The position numbers and the translations under genes are program-made. Shown here piece after piece: positions 42,120-50,984 of a DNA stretch of 64,000 nucleotides (within the stretch, counting starts at the first letter, position 1; every line of letters begins with the position of its first letter). The stretch is from the NCBI RefSeq assembly GCF_031178195.1, contig NZ_JAPSJL010000001.1:327275-391274 (forward strand), read 5' to 3'. This DNA comes from Zhihengliuella sp. GTDB lineage: Bacteria > Actinomycetota > Actinomycetes > Actinomycetales > Micrococcaceae. Under the pieces are notes generated by a model. It was not told the origin of the DNA, did not search any database, and worked only from the letters and a program-made list of their open reading frames with translations.

Positions 42120-43118
42120 ATGGAGAATACTTCCGTCTCCGGTCCCGCCGCGGGTCTGCGCGCGCGGCGGGACCGCGCTGCGGACACCGTCGACTTCCCA
42201 GTCCGGCCGGGCCAGCGGCGAGCCCGCCGGCGACACGTCCGCAACGCACTGCTGTTCATCTCACCCTGGATCCTCGGCTTCCTGATCTTCACTGCCTGGC
42301 CGATCCTGTACAGCGGCTACCTGTCGCTGACGGACTACGACGTCCTGACCGACCCCAGTTTCATCGGGTTCGACAACTACGAGGCCCTCGCCGCGGATCC
42401 GAAGGTCGCCATGGCGTTGCAGAACACCTTCATCTTCGCGGCGATGTCCGTGCCGACCAACATCGTGCTGTCCCTCGGACTCGCGGTCCTGCTCCAGCGG
42501 ACCATCAGAGCCCGCGGGTTCTTCCGTACCGCCTTCTACCTGCCCAACATGACCCCGCCCGTCGCAGTCGGCGTGCTGCTGCTCCTGCTCTTCAATGGCC
42601 ACAACGGTCTGGTCAATGACGTGCTCGAGTTCTTCGGTATTCCCGGTCCGGCCTGGACCACCGACCCGACCTGGGTGAAACCGGGCCTGGTCCTGATGAG
42701 CCTGTGGACCCTCGGGGCCTCCGTCATCATCCTGCTCGCAGCGTTGAACAACGTTCCGCGAGACCTACTGGACGCCGCACGCGTCGATGGGGCAGGACCG
42801 GTCCGTCGCTTCGTCTCAGTGACGCTGCCGATGATCTCCAGCACCCTGTTCTTCTTGGTCATCGTCAACACGATCGCCGGCATGCAGTCCTTCACCGAGG
42901 CCTACACGGCCTACTTCGGCGCCGGCAACGACACCTACAGCAACGATGCTGCCCTGTTCTACGTGATCTACCTGTTCCGTCAGGCCTTCGAATTCCTCAA
43001 CATGGGATTCGCCTCGGCGATGGCATGGCTGCTGTTCCTGATCATCATGGTCATCACCGCCGTTCAAATGGTGGTGGGCCGCCGGATGGTCTTCTATCAG
43101 GGGGAAGACGGTGGATAG
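42120..43118 (+). CDS. Carbohydrate ABC transporter permease (MalF/UgpA-like)
   Basis: A 332-residue inner-membrane permease with six predicted helices. The N-terminal cytosolic part is basic (GLRARRDRAADTVDF, RARRRHVRNALLF). The EAA coupling loop reads NNVPRDLLDAARVDGAGPVRRFVSVTLP in overview, at about 213-240. It starts nine bases after the binding-protein stop and overlaps the next permease by eight bases. Confidence 0.93.
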   Translation: MENTSVSGPAAGLRARRDRAADTVDFPVRPGQRRARRRHVRNALLFISPWILGFLIFTAWPILYSGYLSLTDYDVLTDPSFIGFDNYEALAADPKVAMALQNTFIFAAMSVPTNIVLSLGLAVLLQRTIRARGFFRTAFYLPNMTPPVAVGVLLLLLFNGHNGLVNDVLEFFGIPGPAWTTDPTWVKPGLVLMSLWTLGASVIILLAALNNVPRDLLDAARVDGAGPVRRFVSVTLPMISSTLFFLVIVNTIAGMQSFTEAYTAYFGAGNDTYSNDAALFYVIYLFRQAFEFLNMGFASAMAWLLFLIIMVITAVQMVVGRRMVFYQGEDGG

Positions 43119-44037
43119 TACGACGACGCTGCCTGCGGCAGTCCCAGAGTCCAAGACAGCCAGCCGAGCCGCGCAGGTCCGGGCGCGAGCCGACTTCCGC
43201 GCCCATCAGAAGGGCTGGCTGGGCCGCGGCCTGATCATCGCACTCCTCACGCTCGCGACCGTCGTCTTCGTCTACCCGCTCATCTGGCTGGTGAGCGCCT
43301 CGCTCAAGCCGCGCTCCGAGGTGTTCGACAACAAGCTCATCCCCGAGTCGCCGACCATCGAGAACTACATCACCATCTGGCAGGAAGCACCGCTCGCCCT
43401 GTGGATCGGCAACACGCTGCTCGTCACGGTGCTCGCCGCGGTAGCGGTCACGTTCAGCAGCGCCCTGGTGGCCTGGGGCTTCTCGTACTACCGGTTCCGC
43501 GGACGCGATGCGCTGTTCTTCCTCGTACTCGCCACCATGATGCTCCCCGGTGCCGTCACCATGATCCCCACCTTCCTCATCTGGGACGCCCTGGGACAGG
43601 TCGGAACACTGACGCCGCTGTGGGCGGGGAACTTGTTCGGCTCAGCGTTCTACATCTTCCTCATCCGTCAGTTCTTCCTGGATCTGCCCCGGCAGGTCTT
43701 CGAGGCCGCACGGATCGATGGCGCCACGGACTGGCAGATCTTCACCCGCATCGGCGTCCCGCTCTGCAAGCCTGCCCTGGTGGTGACGCTGCTCTTCGAG
43801 GCGCAGGCGGCCTGGACGGATCTCATGCGGCCGCTCATCTACCTCCGGGATTCCAGCACTTTCACGATCCCTCGCGGCCTGAAAGCCATGCTGGACCAGT
43901 TCGGATTCGCGGGCAACTGGCACTGGGAGCTGATCGTCACGGCCGGAGTCATTACCACCGTGCCGATGATCATCCTGTTCTTCATCGGGCAGCGGCACTT
44001 CATCGAGGGTGTCGCCACCACCGGAGCCAAATCATGA
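43111..44037 (+). CDS. Carbohydrate ABC transporter permease (MalG/UgpE-like)
   Basis: A 308-residue partner permease with six helices. The EAA loop is LPRQVFEAARIDGATDWQIF with the following RIGVPLCKPALV. Start: GTG 43111, SD GGGGAAG. The stop codon overlaps the P450 start (ATGA), which ties the transport genes to the downstream enzyme by translational coupling. Confidence 0.93.
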   Translation: MDSTTTLPAAVPESKTASRAAQVRARADFRAHQKGWLGRGLIIALLTLATVVFVYPLIWLVSASLKPRSEVFDNKLIPESPTIENYITIWQEAPLALWIGNTLLVTVLAAVAVTFSSALVAWGFSYYRFRGRDALFFLVLATMMLPGAVTMIPTFLIWDALGQVGTLTPLWAGNLFGSAFYIFLIRQFFLDLPRQVFEAARIDGATDWQIFTRIGVPLCKPALVVTLLFEAQAAWTDLMRPLIYLRDSSTFTIPRGLKAMLDQFGFAGNWHWELIVTAGVITTVPMIILFFIGQRHFIEGVATTGAKS

Positions 44038-45365
44038 CATCGATCCACCATGGAGCCACGATCCCGCATCTGCGGGCCCCGGACCTCGCGCCGGCATTCC
44101 TCTCCCGCGGTTACACGTTCATCGGGTGGCACTGTGACCGGCTCGGGACTAACGCCTTCACCGGTCGCCTACTCGGGCAGCAGACCCTGTTCCTGCGTGG
44201 AGCGGCGGCCGCCGAGCTGCTCTACACGCCCGGCCTCTTCCCCCGGCCTGGTGCGCTGCCGCGGTCTGCCGTCGTGCTCCTCCAGGACCGAGGAAGCGTC
44301 CAGACGCTGGAAGGCGAGCAGCATCGCCGACGGAAGCTGCTCTTCACCTCTCTGGCCCGCCCCGGCGAGACGCAGCGGTTGGCCGACCTCTTCGACGAGG
44401 AACTCGCCTCCGCTCTCCCCGCCTGGCGCGCAACCGGGCGCATCCGGCTCCACGACGAGGCAGTCCGCCTGGTGGGCCGGGCCGCAATTCGTTGGGCCGG
44501 TATCCAGACCGACGACACCGACATGGACCGGCGTGCGGCCGAACTCGGCGCCATGGTGGAGCATGCCGGGTCGGTCGGGCCGATGAACTGGGCGGCCCGA
44601 CTCCGCCGACGCGGCACAGAAGCGTGGGCGCGGACCTTGATCTCCCGCACACGACACCACCTCGACGCGTCCGGGTCTGTCGACGGCACATTTCCTCTCG
44701 ACGTGGTAGCCAGTCACGTCGAGGCCGACGGCGAGCGGCTGGACGAGGCGGTCGCAGCCATCGAGCTATTGAACCTGCTTCGCCCCATCGTCGCAGTGTC
44801 CCGCTTCATCGCGTTCGCAGCGGTAGCGCTCGACGCGCACCCACAGTGGAAGCGGACTCTCGCCGCTACGAGCGGTGCGGAGGCGCCCCACCCGCAAGCC
44901 GTCGACGCGCCCAACCGCGGAAGGGACGTCGACGACGCTGTCCTTCCGGCCGCCCGGCGCTTCGCCGAAGAAGTCCGGCGCACCACACCGTTCTTCCCCG
45001 CAGTCGCCGGCCTCGCCGCACGCGACTTCGCTTGGGAGGGAACCACATTTCCCGCGAGGACTCGCGTCATGGTCGATCTCTATGGAACGAACCATGATCC
45101 CCGCGTCTGGGAGGATCCACGTGCCTTCGACCCTGATCGGTTCGAACGGGTCAGCATCACCGCTGACAATCTGGTCCCGCAGGGGGCCGGGGAAGTCGAG
45201 GCTGGTCACCGGTGCCCTGGCGAGGCCATGACACTGGCGCTCATTCAGCGGGCCACGCTGGCTCTGGCCCGAATGGATCCCGTGCTTCCAGCTCAGGACC
45301 TATCCGTGGACCTTCGGCGGCTTCCGGCCCTGCCCGCGTCGGGAGTCATCCTCGATATCCACTGA
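44034..45365 (+). CDS. CYP152-family cytochrome P450 (fatty-acid peroxygenase type)
   Basis: A 443-residue P450 of the CYP152 type, enzymes that use H2O2 to hydroxylate or decarboxylate fatty acids. The haem loop is PQGAGEVEAGHRCPGE (Cys at about 394), without the usual FxxGxHxC spacing, as in CYP152. EEVRRTTPFFPAVAGLAARD matches the conserved RRxxPFFP helix. The Arg that binds the substrate carboxylate is in NLLRPIVAVS (about residue 250). The position that is His in alkene-forming OleT appears as Gln (SVQTLEGEQHRRRK, about residue 90), which favours hydroxylation over decarboxylation. Start: ATG 44034, four-base overlap with the permease. Confidence 0.88.
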   Translation: MTSIHHGATIPHLRAPDLAPAFLSRGYTFIGWHCDRLGTNAFTGRLLGQQTLFLRGAAAAELLYTPGLFPRPGALPRSAVVLLQDRGSVQTLEGEQHRRRKLLFTSLARPGETQRLADLFDEELASALPAWRATGRIRLHDEAVRLVGRAAIRWAGIQTDDTDMDRRAAELGAMVEHAGSVGPMNWAARLRRRGTEAWARTLISRTRHHLDASGSVDGTFPLDVVASHVEADGERLDEAVAAIELLNLLRPIVAVSRFIAFAAVALDAHPQWKRTLAATSGAEAPHPQAVDAPNRGRDVDDAVLPAARRFAEEVRRTTPFFPAVAGLAARDFAWEGTTFPARTRVMVDLYGTNHDPRVWEDPRAFDPDRFERVSITADNLVPQGAGEVEAGHRCPGEAMTLALIQRATLALARMDPVLPAQDLSVDLRRLPALPASGVILDIH

Positions 45366-45457
45366 TTGGATCCGGTCTCCCCATTCGGTCGGACGTTCTG
45401 TGGTCGGTAGTGACGGCTCCACCTTGCCGGTCGTCAGGCCATCCGTCGATCCACCCA

Positions 45458-47710
45458 TTAGAAGGGGATGGGTGTCGGTTCGGGTGGGTCGAGGGGCAGG
45501 AGTGCTGTCTGGTCGGCTGTTTCGGGGTGGAAGTAGGGGTTGCGCATCAGGGGCCTCTGCGGGTCGACGGTCGCCGGTGGCCTCCAGAGCGGGATGCCGG
45601 TGCTGGTGTCGATGTCCCAGGTGCTGTTGTCGGCCAGGGTGTGGTGGAACAGGCAGCACAGGGCCCCGTTGGACACGTCGGTGGCCCCTCCTTGGTGCCA
45701 GGGGATGACGTGGTGGGCCTCGCACCAGGTCGCCGGGACCGTGCAGCCGGGGAACGTGCAGCCCCGGTCGCGGATGGTCAGGGCGCGGCGCTGGGCTGCG
45801 GTGAAGGTCCGTTGGGCCCGCCCGAGGTCCAGGACCTGGCCCTGGCCGCCGAGCACGGCCGGCAGCACCGCCGCATCGCAGGCCAGTTCCCGCAGCTGCG
45901 CCGGCGGCATCATCGGGGTGTAGATGCCCCGGCTGATGGGCATTCGCCACGACGAACCACCCGACGACTCATCCGATAGCTCGCCCTGTGGGTCATCCGG
46001 TGAGTCGCCCGATGGACCGGGCCGGGCGGCCGGGCCGCTGAGCCCGTTGGACCCCTCGGTTCCGTTCGTCTGGTGCAGCAGGGTCTGGTGGTCGATGGTG
46101 ACCATGACGACGGGGCGTTGGCCGCCGGTGGAGGGCAGCCGGTCCGTGGCCAACGCGATGTTCAGGGCGGCGAGGATCCCGTCGAGCTCCTGCTGCGCCC
46201 GCGACCGATCATCCGCGAGCGCGGCCCCCGGCTCGGGGAGGAAAGCCACCGGGACCGCCGAAGCACCGGGACCCGGACCGGGATCAGGGCCAGCGCCAGC
46301 GGCGCTGGCTCCGCTGGCGGTCGTCTCGCCGTCTCCGGCCGCGGAACCGCCATGATCCTTCTCGTGCTCGTGCTCGTGCTCGTGCCCGTACGCGTTCTCG
46401 TTCTCGTCGGCGTCGACGCCGCCCGGGCTGCTCGTGCCCGTCCGGTTCGCCTTCCCCGTGGCGGCCGTGGCGTCGACGCCGCCACCGGCGCTCGATCCCG
46501 CCCCGCCGGCCGCGGGTCCAAGCCCCTCGGCGGTCACGCCGGAGAACGGGCTGTCAACGGCAGATACGTCATGCCCGGCCGTGTCCGGGGCCCCACCACG
46601 GGGCCCGCCGGAAGACGTCCCCTCCGGTCCCGCCGCTGTCCCGTGCGGGGCCTCGTCGTTGTTGTTGCGGGTGGTGCGGGGGTTGGTGGCGGCGCCGGTG
46701 ACGGTGCGGAGGATCTCGAACTGCGCGGTCGTGACGTTCAGATGGAACCGGTGCAATCCCTGCCGCCGGCCCTTGTAGAACAGTCCCTGCTGGGACTGCT
46801 TGACCGCCGCGGAGGGCTCGAGGCCGTCCTGGTCGATCGCGACCTCCCACTGCTGGGCCACGGCCTCGACAGTGCGCGGATCGAAACGCCGGGCCGCCTG
46901 CGCGAGGTTCTCCTCCATCGCCTCCCACATCCGCACCGCGTCCGGGCCGAGCTGGACGGCCCGCGGGGCCACCCGGTCCAGGCAGCGCACCGCGATCACC
47001 GCAGCCTCCGCGGAGACCTCCCCGGCGACAGCAGCCTCACCCAGATGCGGGTACCTCGGCACCAACACCTCACCGGTGAGCGCACGGCGGGGCAGCAACG
47101 ACCCGGCCAGGTTCAGGCGCCGGTTCGTCTCGGTGGTCGTGACGCGTTCGGCGTGCCGGTACCAGTCCGCGGTGCTCTTGAACTCCGACAATCCCCGCCC
47201 CGTCCCGCCGGCCCCGGCCCCGGCGAGATCGGCCTCCTCCGCGACCCGCGCCCCCAGGACCCGCCCGAAATCCGTGCCCCGGCCCACACCCTCGAGCACG
47301 TGCACCAGCCGGGCCGCCGGACCCGGATCCCACGGACATTCGCAGACCGCCTCGGCCGTCTCCGCGAGAAGCTCCCGGACCACCACACCCAAAGCCTCCC
47401 ACCGCTCCACCAGGCCAGAGCGCCCGAGCGTCGAGCCCACAGCCACCGCCGATACCCCGGCGGCGGACCCGTCAGAGGGAGAGTCTGCGGTCTCGGCGCC
47501 AGGAGCGGACGATACCGAAGGACCCGGCCACGGATCAGTCGACACGGCAGGACCGCCTGCCTCGACGGAGGACACAGGACCGGCAGAGGAGACCGCGGCG
47601 GGACCATCCGAAGCCGGCACCGTGCCGGTCGACACGGCAGAAACAGGCGCGGCATCTGCTGCTGCCGCAGACGCTCCGCCCGCCCCATCCACTCCACCGG
47701 TGAAATCCAT
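45458..47710 (-). CDS. DUF222 domain / HNH endonuclease-signature protein (13E12 type)
   Basis: A 750-residue protein. The DUF222 helical domain covers about 75-330 (RWEALGVVVRELLAETAEAV, STADWYRHAERVTTTETNRR, DPRTVEAVAQQWEVAIDQDG). A disordered segment of about 160 residues rich in Gly, Ala, Ser, His and Glu (including EHEHEHEKDHGG) interrupts it. The C-terminus holds the HNH motif: RDRGCTFPGCTVPATWCEAH, then HVIPWHQGGATDVSNGALCC and FHH. Such genes are highly copied in actinobacteria and act as presumed nucleases of unknown purpose. ATG 47710 follows GGAGGT. It is convergent with the P450 gene. Confidence 0.87.
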   Translation of the reverse strand: MDFTGGVDGAGGASAAAADAAPVSAVSTGTVPASDGPAAVSSAGPVSSVEAGGPAVSTDPWPGPSVSSAPGAETADSPSDGSAAGVSAVAVGSTLGRSGLVERWEALGVVVRELLAETAEAVCECPWDPGPAARLVHVLEGVGRGTDFGRVLGARVAEEADLAGAGAGGTGRGLSEFKSTADWYRHAERVTTTETNRRLNLAGSLLPRRALTGEVLVPRYPHLGEAAVAGEVSAEAAVIAVRCLDRVAPRAVQLGPDAVRMWEAMEENLAQAARRFDPRTVEAVAQQWEVAIDQDGLEPSAAVKQSQQGLFYKGRRQGLHRFHLNVTTAQFEILRTVTGAATNPRTTRNNNDEAPHGTAAGPEGTSSGGPRGGAPDTAGHDVSAVDSPFSGVTAEGLGPAAGGAGSSAGGGVDATAATGKANRTGTSSPGGVDADENENAYGHEHEHEHEKDHGGSAAGDGETTASGASAAGAGPDPGPGPGASAVPVAFLPEPGAALADDRSRAQQELDGILAALNIALATDRLPSTGGQRPVVMVTIDHQTLLHQTNGTEGSNGLSGPAARPGPSGDSPDDPQGELSDESSGGSSWRMPISRGIYTPMMPPAQLRELACDAAVLPAVLGGQGQVLDLGRAQRTFTAAQRRALTIRDRGCTFPGCTVPATWCEAHHVIPWHQGGATDVSNGALCCLFHHTLADNSTWDIDTSTGIPLWRPPATVDPQRPLMRNPYFHPETADQTALLPLDPPEPTPIPF

Positions 47711-47841
47711 ACCTCCATCCTCGCCCGCCACCGGACTGGACGCCCGGACGGCCGGCACCACTGTGCACAGCAACGCCCGGCAACGGACCTGTGGAGGACA
47801 AGTCCACTACCGCAGCGGCCGGCCGCCGTCCTCGGGTGCAG

Positions 47842-48324
47842 TCAGGAGACCAGGATCTGCGTCGACGTCTCCTTGAGTTTCGCGTTGGCCCAGCGCATCT
47901 GGCGCAACGTGTCGGGATGGCACCGCTTGGTGACGTCCAGCAGATCGGTGTGCTTGATGCCCTGAGCGGCCTGCGCGAGCATCTCCCAGTCCGCAGAGAC
48001 CCCGGATGCCTTTGTATACACCTCCCGGAGATCGATCAGCATCAGAAGCTCTGCCTTCGCCCTCCGCCCGATGAGTTCGCTCCCCTTCTCGAGCACATCG
48101 TGGAGCACACCCGATTCGCTGTCCGGCTCGGGGTTCAGGTCCTGACCGTAGCGCTGCCCGATCTCCGCGATCTCGCGAACGTGCCGATGCGACCAGCCGG
48201 CCAGATCCCGCGCCAGATGGTAGATCTCGTGATCGACCTTGTGCCGCTCGGACACGTGCAGCAGCTTCTTCGCCAACTCGTTCTCGGAGTGGTGGATCTC
48301 GTGCAGGACCAGTCCGATCTTCAT
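47842..48324 (-). CDS. Helical protein of unknown function coupled to the molybdoenzyme
   Basis: A 160-residue, almost entirely helical protein (KIGLVLHEIHHSENELAKKL, VDHEIYHLARDLAGWSHRHV, LHDVLEKGSELIGRRAKAEL, DLREVYTKASG). Several His and Glu pairs (HEIHHSE, EIYHLA, HRHVREIAE) resemble the ligand spacing of four-helix metal-binding bundles, but I do not recognise the family. ATG 48324 overlaps the upstream stop by four bases (ATGA), so it is made with the molybdopterin enzyme and may be its chaperone or partner. Confidence 0.75.
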   Translation of the reverse strand: MKIGLVLHEIHHSENELAKKLLHVSERHKVDHEIYHLARDLAGWSHRHVREIAEIGQRYGQDLNPEPDSESGVLHDVLEKGSELIGRRAKAELLMLIDLREVYTKASGVSADWEMLAQAAQGIKHTDLLDVTKRCHPDTLRQMRWANAKLKETSTQILVS

Positions 48325-50819
48325 CGCGCAGCTCCCTCCGTCGTCGCGCCACCGGCGGTCTCAGGGGAACGACGGCGGCCGCCGACTTCCTCGCTCGCCG
48401 TCGCCGAACCGTCCCCGACCGTGCGGGTGCCGAGGTCCGCAACAGGCGCAGACGCCGTCGTCGTCGGTGCCTTCGAGGGGCCGCTCCCGGCGGCGATCCG
48501 CTCGATGCGCGCGGCCGCCGTCTTGAAGATCGGCTGCTTCGAGGCCGGGTCCCAGTCGGTGATGGTCAGCTCGTTGGCCGCCCGGCCGGCGCCGTCCGGC
48601 TCGTGTCCGCCGGACGTGTCCCAGTAGCCGTAGTGGAACGGCAGGAACAGCGAGCCCGGGCGGATCCCGGTGATCCGCACCTGGGCCTCCACGCTCCCGC
48701 GCGGGCTGCTTACCCTCGCCAGATCGCCCTCGGCCAGTCCGGCAGCGTCGGCGTCGGACTCCGAGACCTCTACCCACACCTCGGGTGCGGCGTCCTGGAG
48801 CTGCGGCGCCCTCCCGGTCTTCGTCCGCGTGTGGAAGTGATAGAGCGTGCGCCCGGTCATGAGTTGCAGGGGGTAGTCCTCGCTCGGCAGCTCGTGCGGC
48901 GGCAGGTAGGCGGCGGCCTTGATCACGGCCTTGCCGGAGGGGTTCATGGACCGGTACTCGTCCGGTTCCAGCGGAGCCCCCGTCACCAGATCCCGGCCGT
49001 AGCTCTCGCAGTAGTCCGGCGCGCTCCAGAACTTCCCGTCCTGGTAGATGCGCTCGGTCCCGTCGGGATGCTCGTCGTTGCACGGCCACTGGACGCCGGA
49101 CCCGCCGCGGAGCTTCTCGTAGGTGAGGCCGGTATAGTCGCACGGCCGCCCGCGCGTGCACTCCTTCCATCCCTCGAACGCACCCTCCGCGTCTGTCCAC
49201 TTCACCAGCGGGTCGCCGTCCTTGTCCCGCAGATCGAGCCTGCGCGCGTAGTCGATGAAGATGTCCAGATCCGGCTTGGCCTCTCCCGGCGGGTCGACGG
49301 CCTTCTCCGAGAGGTGCACGGTGCGGTCCACGTTGGTGAACGTCCCGGTCTTCTCACCCCACGTCGCGGCGGGCAGGACGACGTCGGCCAGCTGGGCGGT
49401 CTCCGACATGAAGATGTCCTGGACCACCAGGAGCAGTCGCTCCTGCTGGAGGATCGAGCGGATGCGCTGGAGCTCGGGGAGCGAGACCGCCGGATTGGTC
49501 CCGCTCACCCAGAGGAGGCGGATGGAGCCGTCCTCCACATACCGCATCATCTGCATGACATGCGTGGGCGGCGAGTAGTGCGGGATGTCCATCGGCTCCA
49601 CGTTCCACACCCGCGCGAGGTCCTTCACGTGTTCGTCGTTGGACCAATTGCGGAACGCCGGCAGATCGCCGTCGCCGCCGGCCTCCCGGGTGTTCTGAGC
49701 CGTGGGCTGGCCGTTCATCTGGAGGATGCCGCAGCCAGGCCTCCCCAGCATCCCGCGGATGATGTTGATGTTGTTGACCTGCACGGACGCCGCCGTCGCC
49801 TGGTTGGACTGGTAGAAGCCCTGCAGCACCGTGGAGAGCAGCCGCTCCGCCGTCCCCAGGATCCGGGCGGCCTCGCGGATCTGCTCCGCCGGCACGTCGC
49901 AGATACCGGAGACGTACTCGGGCGTGTACTCCTCGACCCGCTTCTGCAGCTCCTGGAACCCGACGGCGTGGGCTTCCACGTAGTCGTGGTCCACCCAGTC
50001 GTGGGCGACGATCTCGTGCAGCAGGCCGTTCATGAGCGCCACGTTCGTTCCGGGGCGGGGCGCCAGGTGGACGGTCGCCTGCTCGGCCACGCGCGTCGGT
50101 CGGGGGTCCACGCAGATGAGCTGCGGTGGGTTCGGTCCGGCCAGCCGGTCCAGGATCCGCATCCACAGCACCGACTGGGTCTCGGCCATGTTGTGCCCGT
50201 AGAGCGCGATCACGTCCGCGTGGTCGACGTCGGTGTAGGAGCCCGGCTGGCCGTCGCACCCGAACGACTCCTTGAGGGCGGCGGCCGCCGTCGCCGTGCA
50301 CAGGCGCGTGTTGCCGTCCACGTGGTTCGTCCCCAGGCCGCCATGGGCGATGAGTCCGAGCGTGTAGTACTCCTCGGCGAACAGCTGCCCGGTCGTGTAG
50401 AAACCGAGGGCGCTGGGTCCCTGCTCGTCGAGCAGCTCGCGGGTCCGCCGGACGATCCGCTCCATCGCCGTGTCCCAGTCCGTCTCGACGAGCCGGCCGT
50501 TCTCCCGTACCAGTGGTCTGGTCAATCGATCGGGCGATGAGTTGGCCTGCCACCCGTAGAGGTCCTTCACTCCCAGCCGGCCGTGATTCACCCGGTCGGC
50601 CGCCCGTCCGCGGACCCCGGCGATCCTGCCGTCCTTCACGGCGACGTCGAGGGCGTCGCCGTTGGAGTGCAGGATCGACGCCGTCTGCACCCAGCAGTCG
50701 ACGTCGCCGGGGGACAGTCCCTCCTCCAGGTGGGCGTCCACCCGGACGGGCCAGTCCTCTCCCGGCCCATAGGGGGTCCGGGAGCCCCAGGGCTGCGCAA
50801 TCCTGTCCTTGCTCGTCAT
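48321..50819 (-). CDS. Molybdopterin-dependent oxidoreductase lacking [4Fe-4S] ligands
   Basis: An 832-residue enzyme of the DMSO-reductase superfamily (nitrate reductase / formate dehydrogenase-like). Domain order: Mo-bisPGD core, then the C-terminal dinucleotide-binding domain (YPLQLMTGRTLYHFHTRTKT, VSSPRGSVEAQVRITG). The proposed Mo ligand is Cys 174 (GNTRLCTATA), as in Nap/Fdh enzymes. The N-terminal cluster motif is missing: only Cys 42 remains where C-x2-C-x3-C is expected, and the fourth ligand site reads RLGVKD in place of LCxKG. The last 70 residues are disordered. SD AGGAGGT precedes ATG 50819. Electron partner and substrate are unknown. Confidence 0.88.
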   Translation of the reverse strand: MTSKDRIAQPWGSRTPYGPGEDWPVRVDAHLEEGLSPGDVDCWVQTASILHSNGDALDVAVKDGRIAGVRGRAADRVNHGRLGVKDLYGWQANSSPDRLTRPLVRENGRLVETDWDTAMERIVRRTRELLDEQGPSALGFYTTGQLFAEEYYTLGLIAHGGLGTNHVDGNTRLCTATAAAALKESFGCDGQPGSYTDVDHADVIALYGHNMAETQSVLWMRILDRLAGPNPPQLICVDPRPTRVAEQATVHLAPRPGTNVALMNGLLHEIVAHDWVDHDYVEAHAVGFQELQKRVEEYTPEYVSGICDVPAEQIREAARILGTAERLLSTVLQGFYQSNQATAASVQVNNINIIRGMLGRPGCGILQMNGQPTAQNTREAGGDGDLPAFRNWSNDEHVKDLARVWNVEPMDIPHYSPPTHVMQMMRYVEDGSIRLLWVSGTNPAVSLPELQRIRSILQQERLLLVVQDIFMSETAQLADVVLPAATWGEKTGTFTNVDRTVHLSEKAVDPPGEAKPDLDIFIDYARRLDLRDKDGDPLVKWTDAEGAFEGWKECTRGRPCDYTGLTYEKLRGGSGVQWPCNDEHPDGTERIYQDGKFWSAPDYCESYGRDLVTGAPLEPDEYRSMNPSGKAVIKAAAYLPPHELPSEDYPLQLMTGRTLYHFHTRTKTGRAPQLQDAAPEVWVEVSESDADAAGLAEGDLARVSSPRGSVEAQVRITGIRPGSLFLPFHYGYWDTSGGHEPDGAGRAANELTITDWDPASKQPIFKTAAARIERIAAGSGPSKAPTTTASAPVADLGTRTVGDGSATASEEVGGRRRSPETAGGATTEGAAR

Positions 50820-50879
50820 CGAGACCTCCTCGTTCGCTCCCCCGGCCGGCGGATCGGCGCCCGCCCCGGCCGCAGACGA

Positions 50880-50920
50880 CGGCGGGGCGGCACCGGATGC
50901 TCTCCGGTGCCGCCCCGCCG
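50880..50920 (-). terminator. Terminator after the SRPBCC gene
   Basis: CGGCGGGGCGGCACCGGA pairs perfectly with TCCGGTGCCGCCCCGCCG over a five-base loop. It lies between the SRPBCC gene and the molybdoenzyme, both on the minus strand. Confidence 0.8.
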
Positions 50921-50984
50921 TGGTCATCGATCCGCCGTCACAGGGTCCGATCGATGCCTGGTTCCCATCCTCGTCGCGCCGGCT

